From the NCBI GenBank assembly GCA_963971285.1, contig OZ020255.1, positions 4,154,001 through 4,218,000 of the forward strand: a DNA stretch of 64,000 bases, read 5' to 3'. Numbering within the stretch: position 1 is the first letter of the stretch; the number at the start of each line of letters is the position of its first letter. Source of the DNA: Astropecten irregularis (Eukaryota > Echinodermata > Asteroidea > Paxillosida > Astropectinidae). Both the position numbers and the translations under genes were made by a program. Under the pieces are notes generated by a model, which saw only the letters and a list, made by a program, of their open reading frames with translations, did not search any database and was not told the origin of the DNA. This document shows, in pieces, positions 1 to 13,000 of this stretch.

Positions 1-1496
1 GAAATAAATTTTACATCATTCTAAAGCTCTTATAATGGCCTTCATTTTGTAAAATAAAACCGAAATTTTTTCATGTACGACAAAAAAATTACGTTAAAAT
101 TTGACCTTTGACCTCGATTTAAAAAAATGCGTATTTTTCAAAATGCGTAATTTTTTTTTAAATTTTAGCTTGACATGTAAGTTATATCTCCAGAAAAATT
201 TGGAGTGGGCGCTCATATACTTTTGGAGTTATGATAATTTAAACATCGGATTTTGAGGATAAAACCTGTAAATATGCATTCACAGGTGCATTGTACATAT
301 ACTTGCATTGCATATGTGCATGTAATCCATGTGTAGTAATGCATGTGCACAAATATGAGGTATTTTGGCCTATCTAGCCCTTTTCAAGTATTAAAGCATA
401 ACTACAAAACTGTACAAAAGCCCATCCTTAATGTTTTACATGTTGCTCTGGGCCCTATATATTGGGGGGGGGGGGGATACTGGAACTGTCAGCCAGGCAT
501 GTTAACTAACCTAATCATCTCCATTCCATCAGAATTTTTGTTGTTGCAGATTTAATTTCTTTTGCAGACATCAAGTAAACATATCTGGTTTCTGTAACAG
601 TTTCCACAATTATTACTATATCCTGAGAGTATCTGTGTAACCTGAAGGAATTCACAGCTTACAGTTTACCATCGTTTATAGCTGGAAGGAACAATCGCTA
701 GTTTGCTTAAATACACGATTACACATTACATGATGCACTCTCAGAATAGTAACAATTGTAGAAACTTTAGCATTACAGAGACTAAACACATAAAAGATGC
801 CTGCAAAGGAAATGAAATTTGCAATAAAAACTGATGGAATGGAGATGACTAGGTTAGGCCCTGTTTGTTTAATGCACAAGATCAGGAATCCAGCGGATCC
901 AGATCCCATTTTAGCGTACCCTGCATAGGACCTTGATCCCCAAATCTGGGATCCTGTGCGTTGAACAAACAAGCCCTTAGTTTGTAACATGCTTGGCTGA
1001 CAGGTACACTAGCCATCCCCCCCCCCCCTTCCCGGAAGATATAGGGCCTAGTGTTTAGAATGCAGCAACATGTAAAAGATTAAGGATGGGCTTTTGTACA
1101 GTTTTGTAGTTATGCTTACTTGAAAATGGCTAGAAAGGCCAAAATACTTCATATTTTTGCACATGCATTACTATACATGGATTACCTGTACATAAGTATA
1201 TGTACAGTGCATATGTTAATGCATATTTACAGCTTTTAACCTCGAAATCCGATGTTTAAATTATCATAACTCCAAAAGTACATGAGTGCCCACTCCAAAT
1301 TTTTCTGGAGACGTTGCTTACATGTCAAGCTAAAATTTAAAAAAAAATAACGCATTTTGAAAAATACGCATTTTTTTAAATCGAGGTCAAAGGTCAAATT
1401 TTAACGTAATTTTTTTGTCGTACATGAAAAAAATTTGGTTTTATTTTACAAAATGAAGGCCATTATAAGAGCTTTAGAATGATGTAAAATTTATTT
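1..1496. repeat. Giant inverted repeat (foldback element), left end outside window
   Basis: The first ~630 bases reappear as their reverse complement at about 740-1496, with a spacer of roughly 100 bases. Both arms carry the same features in mirrored order: a poly-A/T-rich outer part, a GGTCAAAGGTCAAA-like block, a poly-G (or poly-C) tract and a TGCACATG-rich stretch. The right arm ends at about 1496; the left arm is already inside the repeat at base 1, so the true outer end lies upstream. The arms have diverged by scattered changes, so it is not an assembly duplication. No open frame of note is present. It is probably a foldback DNA transposon or two copies of a repeat in head-to-head orientation. 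Confidence 0.85.
857..976. mobile_element. PIF/Harbinger-like MITE, 120 bp, inside one arm of the palindrome
   Basis: The element begins GGCCCTGTTTGTTTAATGCA and ends with the matching inverted sequence. It is flanked by TTA on both sides (854-856 and 977-979). The opposite palindrome arm (about 486-510) shows the same flank without the insertion and with a single TTA, so it acts as an empty site. A 3-bp TWA duplication and GGGCCTGTTTG-type ends are known for PIF/Harbinger (Tourist-like) elements. A second copy lies at 4560-4679. Confidence 0.8.
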
Positions 1497-4092
1497 CTGT
1501 AGGTTCTTTACTTCTGGAGATATGGCTGTTTGAATGCGACAGATTGTGCTAATTAGTCAAAAGTTCGTTAACCCGTATCTCAAAAAGTAATGGACCAAAT
1601 TACATAAAATTTCGGTTCTGAGGGTTTCTCATGGAGGCCAATAAGCATACCAAATTTCATTGAAATCCGAGTCGGTCGGGTTCCAAAGCGCGTTGAATTG
1701 ACACGGAATGACCCTATACATGCTTTCTTATAAATTCGTGATTTTTCTGATGTATTCTCACTTGAGTGACGACGGAGTGTGCATGTGAAGTATATAGGAA
1801 GTCATTTGGTTTGGAGCCGTGTGAGTGACATTATGGAAGATGGGGTTACACTGTAATCCTGCTGCTTAGGTATAATGTATTACAGTCTCGGGTCCATGCT
1901 TTAGGCGAAAAGAAGAAATTAATGAAAAAACAAAAAGGTTTGCATAGAACTTGACTATCACCCATTTTGGTGATTTTGAAATATCGAATGACGGCTGTCA
2001 TTCATTAAAAATGGAAACCATCGTAGCATGTATAGGCTATGCTCAGCAGAGTCCAACAGGTTCTAGGGAAGTAAACTATGCAATATCCCGTAAATTATAC
2101 ATTTCTGGATACCTTGATTTGTAATATTAGATAACTGCCAAAATATTTTCTTTACATTTTCTAAGTATTGATAGAATAAAACATACTTTTTATATTGATT
2201 GCTGAAAATGATACGCGAAAAATATCCAGTTTGTAATATTATTACAAACTGGTGAGTAAGTTACCCAGACTCGTCAATTAATGTACTCCTGTAATAATTA
2301 TAGAAAAATACTTGTACAATTATTGATGTATATTTAGTTTGAACATGTCAATGAACATGGTGCTTTTGAGTTCATTTTCAATGGGGATTTGTTCCCCTTC
2401 AATTCAGATTTGTTTTATTTGGATCCAGTCAAATAGTCAAGATGTCGTATGCAGCTGCACCATCTTGACCTTTGCAAGGCTTGACCTATGCACAAGTGGT
2501 GTATATATTTCGAAACGTGTTTTAATTATTTTGTGGTATATCAGCAACTCTTTTTAGTCCCGATAGGTCCTCGTGATCCTTGAGGCTAGCCCATCTTATC
2601 CACACAATCCTAACTCTATCAGGTTCACATGTCCATGTATGCTGAATATAGAGTGTGTTCTTGTAGGTTTGAAGCCTTCGTAGTCCCACAGTTACACTGT
2701 CCTGCCCTTACAGCCTGTGTATAAAAATAGTCCAGACAGCAACGTGAGAAGAGCACATGCATGGTGTATGTAAAATGATGATTGTAGTACAATCCAGCGT
2801 TTCCCTGCCCATTTGCGGTCAGTAACCACATCAATATACTGATGCAACCATCCGCAACCATATGTGATTAAACGCTCATGCTAAGGGCAGTAAGTTAATC
2901 TGAAGATGGGGGAGGTAGCAAGGGAGTTGGCAAATCAGCCACTTCTAATCCCGAACAGTTTCACATCGGCAAGAAATCTGCAAACAAAAAATTTTTCGAT
3001 TTTTTTTTGCAACCAAAATGGTAAGGTGATGCCAGTACGATTGGTATTAAACAGCATGCATGACCATATGGGGGCGTTTCAGGCAAGTAAACGGAGATGA
3101 ACAAGTCTGATCAACCTAGGGGGATTTCTCGCAGTCAACACTTACCCTCCTGTTTCGCTAACACTTCATTTTGCCAACTTCTTTTGTTTCGAAGGAAGAT
3201 CTAAGGTCTGTTTGGGTATTCATAGTATACAGCTTGTAACGTCCTCCCATCTTGTATGCCGTCTGTTGCCTCTAGGCTCTGTGCTAAATCGTCCTTAGTC
3301 AAATGCTTCATGTTTTGTTGTGTGGTTTGTTGGCCCTCAAACTTAAAGGGTATAACACCAACGAACGACTGTGCACTACATGCAATGCTATAGACTGGTA
3401 TTATTTGACGATAATTGACGATAAAATACATTTTTGTACCAGTTTGCTGACGGATGCTGCGAAGTATTATGTGATTTGGTGAGTTAGTGTCTGTAACTCT
3501 GTATTGCTTCTCTTCGCAATGTGGAACACCGCTGTGTGCATATTTCTGCATGAGGGCGCACCGCTACACTGACACGTAAATCCTACATCAAATTGTCGTC
3601 TATGCGAAGCGTCAGCAACGACTAGGGCTCCGGCTGAGGCTGCATTTCGTACCGTGAAATCCCCTTTCATATTAAAGATATCGAAACCAAGGCTTTGGCT
3701 ACGGAATTTTAGTACTGTTTATGCATACGAATAAGTGCAACGTGTATTGCCTATATACTGTAGGGGAGATAACGTGAACGAAGCCTGTGCGAGAGCCATG
3801 GGCGGAAGCCTGAAATAGGCGGGAAATACAAAGCAAATATCACCATGTGACTCGCTACATATTGCAGAGTCACGTAATTACGTTACAGGTTTTACTTTAC
3901 AAACTTTCTACCTTGGAAATTTTGATAGGCCCTATGTAAAACAAAAGCCCAACTTTTCCGCGGCTGCTAACAAAAGTTAACAAAAAGAACAAGACGAATT
4001 CGTTTTATTTCTAATGACTACAGTAAACTTGACATACATGCAATGTAGTGACAATGACAAAATGACTTCTTTTCATATTTCTATCTCTTTAG
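1497..4092. other. Gene-poor stretch upstream of the receptor exons
   Basis: The 1497-1720 part reads like the continuation of a dispersed repeat. I see no coding region with recognisable similarity between 1800 and 4092; short frames at 2625-2861 and 3201-3670 show no motif. The first exon(s) of the downstream receptor, encoding signal peptide and extreme N-terminus, should lie here or upstream of the window but were not identified. Confidence 0.5.
2226..2252. repeat. Perfect 13-bp palindrome
   Basis: CCAGTTTGTAATA is followed by one base and then its exact reverse complement. AT-rich sequence surrounds it. No function is apparent. Confidence 0.8.
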
Positions 4093-7000
4093 CGGGTCCA
4101 GTGTGCAACCGAACTTATGACACCATTCTATGTTGGTTGGAGGTACCAGTCAATACAACAGCAAGGCAACCATGTCCTACAGTATACGTTGATGACCCTG
4201 GAATTGCTCCTGGTAAAGTATTATTCTCATCATTCTCAAATTGATATACCACAGCAATTGGATTCATTAGAAATGTGTAAACAATATCAATTATAAGTAT
4301 GGTTTGAAGTTTTTGCATGGTGGACAGACTAGAATGAGTAAGGCTTGCGTTGACACCATGTATAATACACTTTTGGGAAAATGTGTGGTCCTGAAAAGTA
4401 GGACCGATGAGAGTGGATTCTCTACGTTTCAACTAGTATGCTATAGTCGTCCTCTCCTGAGGATATCAATTATGTGTCATTCCTTGAAGCTCATGTCAAT
4501 TAAGCGACATTTATATTGACGAAGGATTTCAAAATTAATGCTGGTGTATTAACTTCTTAGGGCCTGTTTGTTTAATGCAAAGGATCGGAGATTTAGGGAT
4601 CCACCTCCTATGCAGGGTACGCTAAAATGGGATCCGGATCAGTAGAATTCGTGATCCTGTGCATTAAACAAACAGGCCCTGAGACTGTTTGCTAAAAACC
4701 GTAGCATCATCAGTTCTATCTACCCAAATGAGGCTGAACACATCTTGTAACATTTTGCTTATTCTTTGTAGCTTATGCCTACAAGTTCTGCGAGCCGAAT
4801 GGTTCATACGACCCATGGACCAACTACTCAAGTTGCTGGAATCATGAAATACCTCCAGATGATAAGGTATTGCTATGATAATTGAAATCACTGTATGATG
4901 TGATGGTGAAATGACCTTTTTGTGTTTTTTGTGACCTTTTGGGGGATTTTCTTTTACTGGAAATGCATGGACGTTTTCTGTAGTAATTTAGTAATATAGG
5001 TTTGATTGAGATGATTTATCTGACTATAGTACATGATCTTCAAAAGGAATAGGGTACAGAACTGGTAGTGATTCAACAAAAACATGCATAGTAATTACAA
5101 GTTGACTGTCTTCCTACGAAATGCAGTCAGGGAAAGCAGTTCAATACACTCACTGAAACACATTAGCTGAATTCCCTCTCTGCAATCGAAATGAAACACA
5201 ACAAGAATGATCGCAATTTTCCTGAAAATGAAAACGCTTGTTCCATGTGTATAAACGCCAGTTAATGTTATAATATTTAACTGGGGAATTTGAATGAATG
5301 TTCTGATGCTATTGTCCCATCCTTTCTAGCCCATGTTTTATGGATGGACTATGTACTATGTAGGTAATCATATTGGTATATTCCTTCTCGCTTAATGACA
5401 ATGTGATATTAACTGTTTGTTCCATTGATATTTGTACCAGCCTCAATATCTGCAGTATCTTCAGATAGTATACAGCATTGGATACTCTCTATCATTATTG
5501 GCTCTTACTATTGCCATGGGAATATTCCTTTATTTCAAGTGAGTATTCTTACGTTATTCCGTTTCAACTTTGTATCTTAAGTAACTTACGGTGTAACCTA
5601 TGTTAGATTGGACGTGACTTTATGGTCTTAGACGGCACAAGTAAAACAATTGAATGAAAAGCACAATAAGGTAGATTTTTCATTAAGAAATTACATAATG
5701 AGCACATAATAAATTCCTAATATCAACAAGTTATTTTTGCAGGAATTTTCCTGCAAAAATTGTATATGGTATTTGAAAGCATAGATGACCTAAATTGACA
5801 ACGCTGTTTTTTTTTTTTTTTTTTTTCAAATACCGTCGTATACCTGTTTTTATGTGGTGTTTGTTTATATTTTTCTTCCATGAGTCATGGTGATATTTTC
5901 CCCTACAAGCTGGTATATTTATTATTTGCCCAACAGAAAACTACGGTGTCCCCGAAACACCATCCACATGCATTTATTCATGTCATTCATCTTGAGGGCG
6001 ATTTTCATGTTTGCTCGTGACGTCATCCAGACTGTCAGCTTTAGTGCAGATCTGAGCGACTCCATTGATCACATCAACCTTGAAGGATCACTAAATGGAA
6101 GCAGTGCTGTGCAGGTATTATAGACATCTGATATGGAGAAAAGGGAAGATTTGGAGCATTAATCATACTGAGGGGATTGTCAACATGTCTGTCTGAGGCA
6201 CATAATATTGCAGTTAATTGGACGGCTGTAGATGTATAGTTTGATGTTGTTTTTCAATTATATGGAGGAACCAATCACATAAGTGCTGTTCTGGAAAATA
6301 TCCGATTTTTGATAAACGGATATATTCTTTTTACCAAGAGTACTTCATTTCATTCAGACCATACATGTTTTGGCATGTCGTTTGGCATGTCAGCAATTAC
6401 AATAAATGGTAAAGCGCAACACAGTCAGTCTATGGCGCCCTGTGCCATTATCTACAATTCAAAGTAACATGCATGGCCATCAATTTCTTTTGTTTTTCTC
6501 GTGATATAGGACATACCCTGTAACCAAGCCTTGACCATCGTCATCAGTATTTGCCAGTACGCTTTGGTATCTAACTACTACTGGCTGCTCGTAGAGGGCG
6601 TTTATCTTCATGCCCTTATCACATTGGCTGTATTTTCCGAGTCGTCATCACTGAAGCTTTACATTGCCCTTGGTTGGGGTAAGTACTTTCACTGATTATG
6701 CCATTGAAAGTTGTGAATGAATATCAAAACTGTTGCATCTTTAACGCGCAAAGTGGATATCGATATGTTAAAGGTATAATACATGATCGGTAATGGTCAC
6801 AGAACGGCACCCACACTTACACTTTGTCTGATCCAATCCAATATGTGCATTTTTAGCTTAATCGGACATCTTTGTCACGAGAAAATAGCAAAAACCCGAC
6901 ATAATTGTTCTTATATAACATAAAGAATGGTTTTGATTTTACCCCGAGATCAAACGTGTTTTCGGTCTTTACTAATTTTTGGATAAATACAGCATTTCAG

Positions 7001-10000
7001 ACGGGAATATGTTAACGGTATGCTACCAGCACCATCTTCATACCCTAAAGGTTGTACGTAAATCCGTGAACATTTCTGTTTGAGTATGTTACCAATCCTG
7101 TATTATAACTTAAACTGCATGTTCATTCACATGGATTCACATAGACCGGTGTTTATTGAAGCATACCTTGTTGATTTTTGCAGCTGAATCTAAGCTGAAA
7201 CGTCACAAAGTACACTGACTCGTTCACTATTAGAGAGTTCTTTTGGGAATGCTGCCCGAACAATGAATTTTCATACTGACCGGCGTTGCCTTGTTCGCTG
7301 CATGAAGAATTTAAATTAAATTATGCACGGAAACTTGATAAATGAATCCCTAGAAGGGACATGTATGGACATGAAGAAGAAGTGTCATTGCGGTGAGAGA
7401 CGCGGCCTGGTGAATTCAATTTGCGTTTTATGCGAAAAATAAATGCTGCAGTGTAGTTGTATTTCACCAAAGGAACGAAAATGAGGTAATAATATGTCCA
7501 AGTTAGAAATTGGAGTTGTTATATTAATATGTTATCCTCATTGATAAAGAAATGTGCATAATCAAACTTCAGATACCAAATGTGATTTGACATGAACCTG
7601 AGCAAGTGAGCATGCACATCTGCGCATTGTCCATACTCCTTATGTACTTGCTTCCTATCCTCTATCAGTAGAACTTGATCTTTTCAACCCAATGATGTAA
7701 TCATTAATCACAGAAGCCTATTGGTTAATTACCGAAAAGGTCAAAGGTCAAGGCCAGTCAGAGATTCAAAATAAATCATTCATTTAGGGTCTTTTAAGAG
7801 AAACAGAAAATGCCACGGATGGACCTGATGAATGAAGCCCTTCCTTTTGCAGATCAATCTGTCTTCCTACACAATTAAGAAGTGGCATGTGATTTTCATT
7901 TTCTTCTGCTTTTGGCAGAAAAAACTTGTTGATTTCCCCCACGTAATCGTCCATTTCTTGTACAGGTGTCCCCATACTGTTCGTTCTTCCGTGGGTGATA
8001 GTGCAAGAGTATACCAATGATGAAGGGTAAGGTCACATCTATTTCATACACATTGCAGTATAAAGTTTAACGCTTAATATGCAAATTAGGCTTGCCCTTC
8101 ACCGACGTGGATGAGCACTGTATACTCATCAGTGCTTGTGAGAGCACGTGAGACAAAAATCACATGCTTGCTCAGGTAGGATTCGAACCCACGACCTCCT
8201 GCTTACTAGTGCAGATGCCTTACCTGCTAGGCCACCGAGCTAGCTGGGGTCTGCAGGGTGAATCGAATCCAATATCGCGGCGGGTACCACAGTAAATCAT
8301 GAATATTAATTGATTTTGGTCGGGAAATAGATAATATGCAAATTAGGCTTGCCCTTCACCGACGTGGATGAGCACTGTATACTCAGTGCTTGTGAGAGTG
8401 CTTGCTTTTTTTCTCACGTGCTTGGTTTAACGCTTATCAAAATATCTGAACATAACCCATCTCAATTATCTTGATATATTTGCATGATTGTTCTTATTTT
8501 CGACGTTGGACCATTAACAGGTGCTGGTTTTCAACAATGACTGGAAAGACGATTTACTGGATCATCAAAGCACCTGTAATGTGCTCCGTGGTGGTAAGTA
8601 GTCTGGATATACACGCTGTCTGAATGAATTTCCAGATATTGTTAAGAAAGGATTTTGTGAAAAGAGCACAATTATTAACAACAGTCTTTGGAGTTACTTG
8701 ATTTCCATAATAGGTTCCTGTGATGAAAACAGCCATAGCCTGTCTATGTGCGTTTACGAAACGGAGGTATCAGGCTCCGACTCCATTTCATGAATCAATT
8801 CTGAAATAACTGGTATCAAAATAGAGGTTTTTGGCTGCGGTTCTGAAGTAAATTCTCTGGTTTGAAAAGTAAAACAGAGTTTCAGCTCCAGTGAAAAACC
8901 ACAACCTAGATTTTCAGCATATTGATGTCAGAGCTGGAGCCTGAGCCTGAGCCTTAGCTTCCGTTTCGTAAACGCCCTATTATTCTTTTTCTAGTAACAC
9001 TTTGCACATTATGGATAAAAAAGTACAGGAAATGTGACGAATTTTGAAACGAACACATGCATTGTCATTTTTGGAATTGAATATTTACAACCGATTATTT
9101 TCACAGATAAACTTTGTCTTGTTCCTGAATATCCTACGCGTCCTTGCTACCAAGCTGAACGCCACCAATGCTGCAGAAGCCAGAAGGTATAGGTAAGAAG
9201 GCATGGCCGATGCTGCTTTGCTTCTTCCATTGGCTTCATTCACCTATAGGACCCCCCCCCCCCCCTCCCCTTCATGTTTGTCTTTGGAATGTCTCGTTAA
9301 CAGAAAGTAACAATGATCTCAATCCACGAATTATATTGCCCCTGTAGCATTAGGTTGAATACATCCCGTCTGTAGCTGTGCGTATATTCATGTCCATTTT
9401 AATATTATTCACTTAATGAATATTAAGTTGAGGCCCCTTTCTTTAGTTGATATGTGCATGGTTAATTTTTGCACGAATAGCTTACAAACATTTTCCTTTA
9501 ACAAGTTGAAGTTGATATGACGTGTAATTTTAAGGTGAATGTAAGAGAATTCCGGGCAAGCATGATTGACGTCAACGCTGTTAGCTGGAAGGTTATACTC
9601 AAGACCATTTCATTTTTCTCCTTTAATTTGCCGGCTAAGCTCATATTTGGACATTGATTTGCGTACGAAGAAGGGCCACTGGTGCTGGTAAATATGAATT
9701 GCATCAGCAAATCACTTGAACAGTTCCAGATTCACATGAAATCTCACGGGAATATTTTGTGGCACTTAGGTACGCGGTTCAGACGTCGTGCTTATGCCGT
9801 GTCGAATACAAATCAACTTGGATTCTTTGTATTGGGCATATGGCATAAACACGACGTCGGAACCTGGCCTTATATAATGGTATGGGGTTGGAATAGACGT
9901 ATAATGGAATTCTATCAAGAACTATATCGGCTATATGCACGTTTCATTCCAGCATGTTGTCCAATATATCATATTGTACATTATTATGAATGGCACATTC

Positions 10001-13000
10001 AAAAATCATGTTCTTTATGTGACACAATGACAATGGACTCAGTATAAGTATACAGTGATAACCCTCCTACTCAAATATATTCTTGACCCGATCGTGAGGT
10101 ACATAATTATGCAGTGAACGTATATAGGAATACATTTTCAGAATTAATTGTATAAGAAATTTGTCAGGATACGTATGACTTTCGGCTGACTGAGCTCAAA
10201 ACTGGTAAGTTTCTCCACAGTTTTTAACCCAAATCCACTGCTATGAACCAATTTTCCACCCCACACCTTATACCACATCCCCTCAATAAAAGTTTGTGTT
10301 CCATGACATTGTATAAATGTCATGGGAGTACCCTGTTGCTATACAGTGGCACTCGTTTTGGTTACATCCAAATAAATTCTTTGCTTGTTTCACAAACAAT
10401 ACAAGAATATAATGCGTTCGTCTACTCTTTGCCAATTATCCTTACTAGACAAGGGGAATACACGCGCGACGAATACTAGCACATGGCAACCAATGTACTA
10501 GCACATGGAAACCAATGTATACAATCACATGGCAGCCAATGTACTAGCACATGGAAACCAATGTACTGGACCGAGCTGCACGGTACCCAGACGTGTTATT
10601 GTACTGTACATCGTATATACAGCATGGTATCAGTTAACTCAGCTCAAAAACAAGTTGTATATCTGTATAATATCAACACCGCATACAATGACGAACGTGT
10701 GCGCGGATGAAAGTCTACAATTACTGTGCACCAATGCAATGTTAAATTCACATTAGTATTGAGGCATGTAAGAGCATGATAGTAGTTTCTAATTAGTAGT
10801 TTCTAAGCACTTTGCAATATTGCAACACACACAAATGCACACCTATATTCCCGCCTACGTACCGTCTGGTACTCTGCCAAAATACTACGTCTTCAGTTTT
10901 GTCTTTTGAATCAGCCTATACGGTCCCCAATTAATTTGAAACAATCCTGGCACAGAGCTCCATGAGTGTCATTCCACAATGATGAATTATCTCGCCAAGT
11001 CGACTTATTGAGCCCAAGTCGACTTATCCCAATAATGTACTCGAGCAAGATGACTTATGGAAATTAAGAAGTCGAACTAAAAAGTTTATGTAGCCAAGAT
11101 AGCTTACTGAAACTATGAGGTCCTGTTAACTTATCTTGCAGTGACAAATAGAAGTCGACAGTAAGTCGCTTCGTAGCAAACCTCCATGGTAGGCCCTATA
11201 CAAAACTGGTTATCTCATCTTGTTTCCATTTTGTTTTACCAACGACAAATCATCACTCCTGTGAATATCATGCATAGGCCATGATCAGCCCCACAAAAGA
11301 CAAAACGTAGAGGACTTCAGTCACTTAACACGCACCAAGAAGTATAGGCTTCCATCCAACACCCATTCACCCACCAGCACGCTGCACGTTCAAAGCGTCT
11401 CAGCTCAGCAATGCATTAACGGCCATGTCATTTCTATTTCTCAATACCCACACTCAAAATGTTCTAATGTATATATTATGCTCAATATGTAATCTCAAAT
11501 ACATGTACACGTCTGTTTATTCTGATTGTTGTTGAGATTTTGTAGAGATAATATTTTGCAGTTGCAGACAATCCTGAGACCAAGGATTGAAAGAATCTCA
11601 AATCATCTGGCTGTCTTTGATTTTGCTGATAAAAGACTACTTTCTTCCTGTGATAATTTGCATAAAACTTTGTTGTACAGTATTTGGATTTCTGTCACGG
11701 CTAAAGTCACCATAATGGTTTGTATTCATATTGAAGCTTCAATATCGTCTATCCTAGCGAGGCAGTGGGTCAAACTGGCCATGAAATTGTGACATGCTCA
11801 AAAAGGAGGAATTCTCCCGAATCAATGATCTTAAGAATGTGCTGCCCGTGCTCTGATGCAATTCTAAACGTTAAATGAGATTAAACGGATGATTTGTAAG
11901 GATTAGGTGACATTACACCAGGACATTTGCGGAGAGATGGTTAAATAGAACCACTCATTCATTTACTTTCAAATGACTATCATTCCAATTTGAAATGTTT
12001 AAAAATCTTTGCAACTATACGAAGATCTGAATTATATAAAGAATTGAAAATCTTATTTTGGTTAACAAGCAACATGAATAACTCCCTTGAAGGGGCTTTT
12101 CGATCTATGCTTTATACTACGGGTGAAAGTACACAGTTAATTGTTGCATTCATTTCTGTCAAGAAATTGAGGCAATTGTTCCTTTTGCATATATTCTCCT
12201 ATTTGGTCTGGGTAGCACATTCTTAATATCATCACTTCTTTTCGCGAACTGACATGTTTCAAGGTTTTTTCTGAGAGAAAGGGTCATTGTCCGTAGATCA
12301 TCTTGACTTTCAGACCTATGGATAAACTTATTATTATTATAAGCACACATTCGGTTATTTTTTGGATAATTAGCATGCTGACTAATCAACTTACTGCCTA
12401 TCTTGATCAAGGAAAAACAATGGTTTGCATTGTAAATCACAAAATCAAACCTGTAGGCCTATTTCATTTTGGCATTTACAGCAAGCTTGCGAAGTCAACA
12501 CTGGTCCTGATCCCGCTATTTGGCGTTTACTACATCGTTACAATCGGCATGTATGCCACTGATAACCAAACAGTGGTCAAGATGCGAATGTACATTGAGC
12601 TTGGCCTGTCTTCATTCCAGGTAAGTCCTTTTACATTTAAGCACAGGCTGCTAAACCAATGTTTTAGACCTGGAGTTTCAGAGTGACCGATTGTGCAGAT
12701 TTACTTAAAATGTGTGTACTTGTATGTTTTTGTTCTTTTTGCGTGCCAACATCAGGGGTTTTTGGTGGCCGTGTTATATTGTTTCATGAACGGCGAGGTT
12801 CGTGCAGAGATACGGAGGAAATGGCGAGTCCGACAGTTGAACCGTACACTCAGCACACACCGATCCATGCGCAATGGCCAATCCAGATCATCCTTCTCAA
12901 CTCCATCTCGACAAGATTCAATTAAGGAACCGCTTAAATATGCAAACGCAGCGGACAAGAATTCCATCAAAGCCAAACTGAGGGCGCTAAGACGTCAAGC

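Noticed and set aside
9682-10047. 121-codon frame in the large receptor intron
   Set aside because: It spans a DNA hairpin and has no recognisable motif or splice link to the receptor.
10482-10567. CRISPR-like array of short repeats
   Set aside because: Units are directly adjacent with no unique spacers and the setting is animal DNA; it is a simple tandem repeat.
12159-12686. Overlapping frames around 12159-12440 (-) and 12303-12686 (+)
   Set aside because: The plus frame is intron sequence that reads into the receptor exon at 12482-12620; the minus frame is its shadow.
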